Of a DNA stretch of 38,697 nt, positions 33,970-38,697 are shown piece by piece (positions within the stretch are counted from its first letter, which is position 1; each line of letters opens with the position of its first letter). Under the pieces are notes generated by a model. The model was not told the origin of the DNA. It did no database searches and saw only the letters and a list, made by a program, of their open reading frames with translations. Position numbers and translations under genes: made by a program. This stretch comes from Bacillota bacterium. GTDB taxonomy: Bacteria; Bacillota; Limnochordia; DTU087. Location: positions 1 to 38,697 of the forward strand of contig JAAZMF010000007.1 in NCBI GenBank assembly GCA_012798955.1, read 5' to 3'.

Positions 33970-34680
33970 CTAGCCCCGCACCTCTTCCGATAACATCTCA
34001 TGCTGTAGCTTAGTAATGGCCCTTTTCTCTATCCGTGATACGTAAGAACGGGAAATACCTAGTTTTCGGGAAATCTCCCGCTGAGTTTTGCGGACACCAT
34101 CGGCAAGTCCATACCGCAGCTCTAGGACCTTCTTCTCCCTTGCACCAAGTCCCATAAGCATCTGCCGTAACTTCGCCTGCTCCACCGATAGCTCTACCTG
34201 TTCCAGTACCTCGTCGGGATCGCTCCCTAGTATATCGATTAGGGTAATCTCGTTACCTTCCTTGTCAGACCCTATGGAATCATACAACATGATATCCTTG
34301 CGGACCTTCTTCGTAGACCGTAAATGCATAAGGATTTCGTTCTCAATGCAGCGGGCGGCATAAGTGGCCAGCCGGGTTTTCTGATTCACATCAAAGGTGT
34401 TAATGGCTTTGATCAAGCCAATAGTCCCTATGGAAATAAGATCATCTACATCTTCTCCGGTATTATCAAATTTCTTAACGATGTGGGCCACTAAGCGCAG
34501 GTTTCTCTCCACTAAGACATTTCGGGCTTCGCCATCGCCAGCTTGTAGCCTGTCTAAAAACAACGCCTCTTCTGCCTCCGATAGGGGCAGGGGAAAGGCG
34601 TTACTGTTAGTTACATAGGCCACAAGAAAAACTAGGCCTTCCAGGCAAAATCCAACCAACGCCGCAAGTAGCGAAATCAT
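33970..34680 (-). CDS. sigK: Sporulation sigma factor sigma-K precursor (uninterrupted)
   Basis: The late mother-cell sigma factor. A hydrophobic pro-sequence (MISLLAALVGFCLEGLVFLVAYV, about 1-23) precedes a typical sigma-70 core with LRLVAHIVKKFDNTGEDVDDLISIGTIGLIKAI (region 2) and TQREISRKLGISRSYVSRIEKRA (region 4.2). The pro-sequence is the target of the SpoIVFB protease, activated by SpoIVB, which is also encoded in this window. The reading frame is continuous, so there is no skin element in the gene. The start has GGGGGTGG six bases upstream. It lies between the U32 gene and yqeG. Confidence 0.96.
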   Translation of the reverse strand: MISLLAALVGFCLEGLVFLVAYVTNSNAFPLPLSEAEEALFLDRLQAGDGEARNVLVERNLRLVAHIVKKFDNTGEDVDDLISIGTIGLIKAINTFDVNQKTRLATYAARCIENEILMHLRSTKKVRKDIMLYDSIGSDKEGNEITLIDILGSDPDEVLEQVELSVEQAKLRQMLMGLGAREKKVLELRYGLADGVRKTQREISRKLGISRSYVSRIEKRAITKLQHEMLSEEVRG

Positions 34681-34769
34681 GTAAGGCCACCCCCATATAT
34701 TTGGAGTCTTTCTTATATTATGTGGCCTCCACTTTTTCGTGCCTGTCTTTTTATTCGTTTGTCAAGCCA

Positions 34770-36011
34770 TTAAGCCTGTTCTTGCCCAACTTCCCGTCGT
34801 AACATGGAAAGGGCCGGTGCCTTAGCGGGCAAATCCAGATAGATCACTTGGTTTGCATGGGCCTCAGTCTGAGCCACGCCGTCCTCATCCCACATCTCCT
34901 CAATGATAAACTCTATAGGCGCACCTGTGGGGGCGACTAGTTCCACCTTTTCACCTTGGCGCAGGCGGTTCCTGACAGCCACCCTGCCTTTTCCCTCTGA
35001 GGACTCGGGCAAAATACCCACAAAATCATAATCTCTAATATAGCCACCGCTTACATAAAACTGACCTTCAGGACCGGGGGGGCCAAAATAAAACCCCGTT
35101 GTATAAGGACGATGACTTACTTTATCTAGTTCATCCAGCCACTCCTGACGCGACTGGTAACCATGTGGGTCAGCATGATAGGCATCAAGTGCCGCCCGAT
35201 AGGCCTTAACTACCATGCCCACGTAATAGACACTTTTCATGCGCCCCTCAATCTTTAGGCTACCAATCCCCGCCTTGGCCATGGCCGGAATATGGGCCAA
35301 CATGTTCAGGTCTTTGGAATTCATAATATAGGTACCTTTTTCATCTTCCTCCACAGGGTAATAGTGGCCAGGTCGTTTTTCCTCCATAAGGGCATAGCGC
35401 CAGCGACAGGCCTGGGCACACTCTCCACGATTGGCATCCCGACCAGTCATATAATTAGACAAAAGACAGCGACCCGAGTAAGATATGCACATGGCCCCGT
35501 GGACAAAGGCTTCTAGCTCCACGTTGACCTTGCCACGGATCTCCTGGATCTCTTCCAAGGAGAGCTCCCTAGCCAAGATCACCCGCCTAACACCCATGGC
35601 CTCCCAAAACTGAACAGAACGCCAGTTAGTAACACTAGCTTGGGTAGAAATATGCAAAGGTAAATCAGGGGCAGCCTCCCTGGCGATGGCATATACGGCC
35701 GGGTCGGCAAAAATCACAGCGTCAACACCCAAGTCGGCCAAAGAGCGCAGATAGCTTGCTAAACCCTCTAGTTCGGGGTTATGCAACAAACTATTGACCG
35801 CCACATATACCTTCACGTGGGCGGCATGGGCATACTCCACTAGGCTTGCCATCTCCGTCAATGTGAAGTTACCGGCACTAGCTCTCAAGCTATACTCTTT
35901 GCCACCGACATATATGGCGTCAGCTCCAAAGGCAATGGCTACCTCTGCCTTTTCCCGATTACCAGCCGGAGCCAGCAATTCTATCCTTTGTGCCATAATC
36001 TTTCTATCCAA
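34770..36011 (-). CDS. Peptidase U32 family protein (TrhP-like tRNA hydroxylation protein)
   Basis: A 413-residue U32-family protein starting with IELLAPAGNREKAEVAIAFGADAIYVGG. The family signature is EAFVHGAMCISYSGRCLLSNYMTGRDANRGECAQACRW, with four Cys that could hold an iron-sulfur cluster. MltG-U32 neighbours as in Bacillus yrrL/yrrN/yrrO suggest a TrhP-type role in 5-hydroxyuridine formation at tRNA position 34; this is by homology and context only. The start is TTG 36011, with GGGAGG ten bases upstream; an ATG at codon 6 is an alternative. Only one U32 gene is present here rather than the pair in Bacillus. Confidence 0.92.
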   Translation of the reverse strand: MDRKIMAQRIELLAPAGNREKAEVAIAFGADAIYVGGKEYSLRASAGNFTLTEMASLVEYAHAAHVKVYVAVNSLLHNPELEGLASYLRSLADLGVDAVIFADPAVYAIAREAAPDLPLHISTQASVTNWRSVQFWEAMGVRRVILARELSLEEIQEIRGKVNVELEAFVHGAMCISYSGRCLLSNYMTGRDANRGECAQACRWRYALMEEKRPGHYYPVEEDEKGTYIMNSKDLNMLAHIPAMAKAGIGSLKIEGRMKSVYYVGMVVKAYRAALDAYHADPHGYQSRQEWLDELDKVSHRPYTTGFYFGPPGPEGQFYVSGGYIRDYDFVGILPESSEGKGRVAVRNRLRQGEKVELVAPTGAPIEFIIEEMWDEDGVAQTEAHANQVIYLDLPAKAPALSMLRREVGQEQA

Positions 36012-36068
36012 CTTGTTGCTACCTCCCTGTCACCCACACGCCCTCCCACGAGAGTTTTGCCGAGGGAC

Positions 36069-36088
36069 CCCACGACTTTGGTCGTGGG
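36069..36088. repeat. Perfect eight-pair palindrome after mltG
   Basis: CCCACGAC, the loop TTTG and GTCGTGGG form a perfect inverted repeat nine bases past the mltG stop. No T-run follows on either strand, so it is not a classical terminator. It may be a 3'-end or processing hairpin between mltG and the U32 gene. It also resembles end hairpins of IS200/IS605 elements, but no transposase gene is near. Confidence 0.5.
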
Positions 36089-36097
36089 TAGTTGACC

Positions 36098-37192
36098 CTA
36101 GATTCCATATCGGCTTCGAGCCTGCCGATGCTGGGCAAAAGTCCTGCTAAAAGCATGGGTGCCATCGCCTTTAGCCACAAAGTAAAGATAATCCACATCA
36201 CTGGGTTCTAAGGCCGCGCCTAGGGTGGCAGCTCCCGGGGAAGCAATGGGCCCTGGAGGCAATCCCCTGTACCTGTAGGTATTGTAAGGGGAGTCCATGG
36301 CTAAATCCGAGTAATATAGTTTCCGTGGCGCATCCATAACAAAGTGTACCGTGGGATCAGACTGTAGCGGCATCCCGATTTTCAGCCTATTCCAAAATAC
36401 AGCTGATACCAAGGGAGCCTCCCGTTTAACCATAACTTCCTTTTCAATAATTGAGGCCAGTGTCACTATCTCGTGGAGGGTGAAGCCTTCCGGAATAGGG
36501 GATTCGGCCATGATTTGCCCTGCCACCTGGGTAAATCGATGCACCATACGCTTGATAATCTCTTCTTCAGGCTGATTTCTCACAAAGAAATAGGTATCGG
36601 GAAATAAATACCCTTCTAGGCTAGGCGTGGGCTTTTGAATGGGACTATTATCCCCATATATCAGTCGATCATCTTGTACTAGTTCCAGGAACCGATCCTC
36701 GTCCACAAGCCCAGCCGCGGCCAAGCGTCTAGCAATGGCATAGGTGGTCAGGCCCTCAGGAATAGTAATCCGTACTGTCGTCACTCGCCCGGCCTCCAAC
36801 TGACCCATCACCTGAAGAAGATCCATACCGGGGCTCAAGCGATAGTCACCAGCCTGTAACCGCTGATCAAGACCCAATACCCGGGAGGCCACGACAAAGG
36901 CCTTCTTACTACGGATAATTTTCGCCTCTTCCAGCAAATCCCCGATATCACTACTGGTGTTGCCGGGGGAAACATGGATAATGGTTCCAGCAGCTAACTT
37001 GGCGCTTTTAGGGGGCAAAATCGCCCAAGAAGCAAGTATTGCCAGTCCTAGAGCCCCGACGAGGATCACACCCAATAGCCGGCCTACAAGGTCCATGCTC
37101 CTTGTCCAAATAGACTTTAAATTAGGCATCTTAAAGGGGTTCTCCCCTGATACCGAGGGCCTAAACTGCCCTGCTATCTTGCGCATATACAT
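36098..37192 (-). CDS. mltG: Endolytic murein transglycosylase MltG
   Basis: A membrane-anchored lytic transglycosylase that cuts growing glycan strands. One membrane helix (about 35-57) is followed by a LysM-like subdomain (IIHVSPGNTSSDIGDLLEEAKII) and the YceG catalytic domain, with LEGYLFPDTYFF, LASIIEKEVMVKREAPLVSAVFWNRL (the catalytic Glu in IIEKE) and SPYNTYRYRGLPPGPIASPG. The 364-residue length is typical. It lies in the usual order ruvX, DUF1292, mltG and the U32 gene. No clear ribosome binding site could be read ahead of the ATG beyond a weak AGGTGACAT. Confidence 0.95.
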   Translation of the reverse strand: MYMRKIAGQFRPSVSGENPFKMPNLKSIWTRSMDLVGRLLGVILVGALGLAILASWAILPPKSAKLAAGTIIHVSPGNTSSDIGDLLEEAKIIRSKKAFVVASRVLGLDQRLQAGDYRLSPGMDLLQVMGQLEAGRVTTVRITIPEGLTTYAIARRLAAAGLVDEDRFLELVQDDRLIYGDNSPIQKPTPSLEGYLFPDTYFFVRNQPEEEIIKRMVHRFTQVAGQIMAESPIPEGFTLHEIVTLASIIEKEVMVKREAPLVSAVFWNRLKIGMPLQSDPTVHFVMDAPRKLYYSDLAMDSPYNTYRYRGLPPGPIASPGAATLGAALEPSDVDYLYFVAKGDGTHAFSRTFAQHRQARSRYGI

Positions 37193-37307
37193 GTCACCTC
37201 AAGATCCAAGGTTGCGTACATTCTATCACTATAGCCGGGGAACAGCAATTTAGCAGGGCTTAGGCCCTTTTCAAACATATAGACCTGCATAGCATTGCAC
37301 CCATACC

Positions 37308-37583
37308 CTAATCATCTTCATCAAGGCTTTCGAGGGCTTCTCTTACCCGCTCAAACTCATCATCATCTTCAATAATCACATAAACGTCTTGGCCATCGGC
37401 TTCTTTTTCTATCCGCAAAACTACAACCCCCTCTTCGGGGAATTGCACAGGCAAGAGTAGGGCATAAGCCACCCCTTCAACCTCCACTACCTCGATTAAC
37501 GTAAAATCATGTTCTTGGCCCTCTTCATCTAGCAAAACAATGATCTCTTCATCCATTGGCTCCGGCGATGGTCCTCTAACCAT
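37308..37583 (-). CDS. DUF1292 family protein (YrzB-like)
   Basis: A 91-residue acidic protein with the DUF1292 core (EEIIVLLDEEGQEHDFTLIEVVEVEGVAYALLLPV and a C-terminal acidic tail). Family members lie next to ruvX in Bacillota. I placed the start at ATG 37583, with GAGGGGG seven bases upstream; a GTG one codon earlier and a TTG at 37604 are in frame. Function is unknown. It lies 11 bp after ruvX and about 115 bp before mltG. Confidence 0.9.
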   Translation of the reverse strand: MVRGPSPEPMDEEIIVLLDEEGQEHDFTLIEVVEVEGVAYALLLPVQFPEEGVVVLRIEKEADGQDVYVIIEDDDEFERVREALESLDEDD

Positions 37584-37615
37584 CACCTTGCCCCCTCTCT
37601 GCAATGTGCCTTCAA

Positions 37616-38068
37616 CTATTTGTCTTTGTCTTCTTTGCCTTGTCCATCCATTTCTCTGTAAGCGGAACTATCTAGATAGCTCTGCAAGATGATGGCCGCG
37701 GCCACTCGGTCAATCACCTGGCGGCGCTTTTGCCGACTGAGATCCGCTTCCAGCAGAACTTGCTCTGCCGATGCCGTGGAAAACCATTCATCCCAATAGA
37801 TCACATCAAGACTTAGGGTCTCGCCGATTTTCCTACCCTCGGCTTGAATCTTCTTTGCCTCAGGCCCAATAGCACCGGTGGTCCGCCGGGGCAAACCGAT
37901 GAGCAGTTTCTCCACTTCATACTGGGCGGTCATGCGCCTGAGCTCCTCCATATCCTTACCCCAATCACGGCGTCTGATAACCCCCACTCCCTGTGCAGTT
38001 AACCCCAGTAGATCACTTATGGCAACGCCGATGGTTTTTGTCCCAATATCTAATCCCATAATCCGCAT
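37616..38068 (-). CDS. ruvX: RuvX/YqgF pre-16S rRNA nuclease family
   Basis: A 150-residue RNase H-fold protein (YqgF) with MGLDIGTKTIGVAISDLLG, LLIGLPRRTTGAIGPEA and the C-terminal IDRVAAAIILQSYLD (catalytic Asp). The family acts in 16S rRNA 5'-end maturation and was first named for a Holliday-junction resolvase role. The normally conserved DER motif reads DEW (YWDEWFSTASAE), confirmed in the bases. The gene lies two bases past the ferredoxin-type reductase and ahead of the DUF1292 gene. The last residues are acidic and basic (GQGKEDKDK). Confidence 0.95.
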   Translation of the reverse strand: MRIMGLDIGTKTIGVAISDLLGLTAQGVGVIRRRDWGKDMEELRRMTAQYEVEKLLIGLPRRTTGAIGPEAKKIQAEGRKIGETLSLDVIYWDEWFSTASAEQVLLEADLSRQKRRQVIDRVAAAIILQSYLDSSAYREMDGQGKEDKDK

Positions 38069-38069
38069 C

Positions 38070-38697
38070 CTATATCACCTTAATGGCAAATTCCGGGCAA
38101 TGACCGCCACAATACCCACAAAAAACACAGACAGACGGATCCACCTTTGCCTGACCCTTTACTATGGAAAGGGCTTTAGATGGGCATTGGGCCACACAGG
38201 TTCCACAACCAGTACACCAATCATCAATATGCAACCGACGGGGAATGGAACGGGTGGCTTGTAGCAGAGTGGCAGGAACTGTTTTGCCGTTCATTATATT
38301 CACGTTCATCTCGACTTCAGATATGCTCTTCATCCCCACGGCGATGGAACTTACGCTCTCCAAATTCATAAGAAATCGCAAAGCATCCTCCGCCGTGCCC
38401 ACAAGATGGCCACCACCAAAGGGCTTCATGGCATAGATACCCTTACCGCAAGCGGTGGCAAACTCCATGGCTTCCATCATGTCTTCCTTGGTACCATCAA
38501 TAATACCTATACCCCGGTAATTAATCAATGGACTTATAACATCCATTTCCGGAACTAGTGCCGCCGCCCGCACCCCTTGTACTCGGTGGGTGGAAATCCC
38601 GATGGCCCGGACAATACCCCTCTCTTTAGCTCTAATAAGATACTCCACTGCTTCCCAATGTCCCCGAATGGTCAGCATAGATTCTTGCTCATGGAGT
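38070..38697 (-). CDS. Aldo/keto reductase with C-terminal 2[4Fe-4S] ferredoxin domain (5' part outside window)
   Basis: The visible 209 residues hold the C-terminal part of an aldo/keto reductase (RAIGISTHRV, NYRGIGIIDG, GIYAMKPFGGGHL) followed by a bacterial ferredoxin domain with the two cluster motifs CTGCGTCVAQCP and CVFCGYCGGHCP. The frame stays open through the window edge (LHEQES ahead of the first visible Met), so the gene starts outside and its TIM-barrel N-terminus is missing. Such proteins are common in anaerobes; their substrates are mostly unknown. The gene lies two bases before ruvX. Confidence 0.9.
   Translation of the reverse strand, partial: LHEQESMLTIRGHWEAVEYLIRAKERGIVRAIGISTHRVQGVRAAALVPEMDVISPLINYRGIGIIDGTKEDMMEAMEFATACGKGIYAMKPFGGGHLVGTAEDALRFLMNLESVSSIAVGMKSISEVEMNVNIMNGKTVPATLLQATRSIPRRLHIDDWCTGCGTCVAQCPSKALSIVKGQAKVDPSVCVFCGYCGGHCPEFAIKVI

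Noticed and set aside
1-38697. CRISPR arrays, prophage, complete insertion sequences or toxin-antitoxin pairs
   Set aside because: No repeat-spacer pattern, integrase, transposase, phage gene or toxin family was recognised; the window is a compact housekeeping and sporulation region.

Overview
The window is one densely packed, single-strand stretch of chromosome: every supported gene is on the minus strand, so transcription runs from high to low coordinates. The content points to an anaerobic-type, endospore-forming member of the Bacillota (Clostridia or a related class) of roughly balanced GC. It carries spo0A, spoIVB, the complete eight-gene spoIIIA operon and an uninterrupted sigK, plus markers typical of Clostridia: a CD1247-type zinc protein between efp and spoIIIAA, an aroK-aroB fusion, and steA after spo0A. 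GTG and TTG starts with strong GGAGG-type ribosome binding sites are common. There is no sign of phage, CRISPR or a complete insertion sequence. The species cannot be named from the sequence.

In transcription order (right to left): (1) 38697-33338: a partial aldo/keto reductase with a two-cluster ferredoxin tail, ruvX, a DUF1292 gene, mltG, a U32-family protein, sigK and yqeG, ending at a strong intrinsic terminator. (2) 33170-24851: tldD-tldE, then the shikimate genes aroC, aroKB and aroQ, then a Xaa-Pro peptidase, efp and the CD1247-type gene, ending at a hairpin terminator. (3) 24693-19095: spoIIIAA to spoIIIAH, the forespore-mother cell channel. (4) 18876-10173: accB-accC, asp23, amaP, a DUF2273 gene, nusB, a TsaD-like gene, a newly recognised 52-residue membrane microprotein, xseA-xseB, ispA and a malic enzyme. 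(5) 10120-2731: a strong sigma-A promoter, a highly structured 650-nt non-coding region, a small membrane protein, dxs, tlyA, nadK, argR and recN, ending at a terminator. (6) 2643-1: spoIVB, spo0A, a terminator and the start of steA.

The most interesting element is the roughly 770-bp gene-free interval at 9407-10172. Its position between ispA/malic enzyme and a four-helix membrane protein followed by dxs-tlyA-nadK-argR-recN matches the known neighbourhood of OLE RNA (ornate, large, extremophilic RNA). Its size, own promoter, many long helices and 3' terminator hairpin also fit. The adjacent protein fits OapA, the membrane partner of OLE RNA. I call this an OLE RNA/OapA ribonucleoprotein locus. 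The call rests on synteny, protein features and structure, not on a covariance-model search.

Other points worth attention: Spo0A lacks the second aspartate of its acidic pocket (Asp to Gly). The TsaD-like gene seems to start at a GTC codon. The shikimate kinase domain of the AroKB fusion carries a long insert in its LID region. A 52-residue membrane protein lies hidden in a different frame from the longest open frame at its locus.
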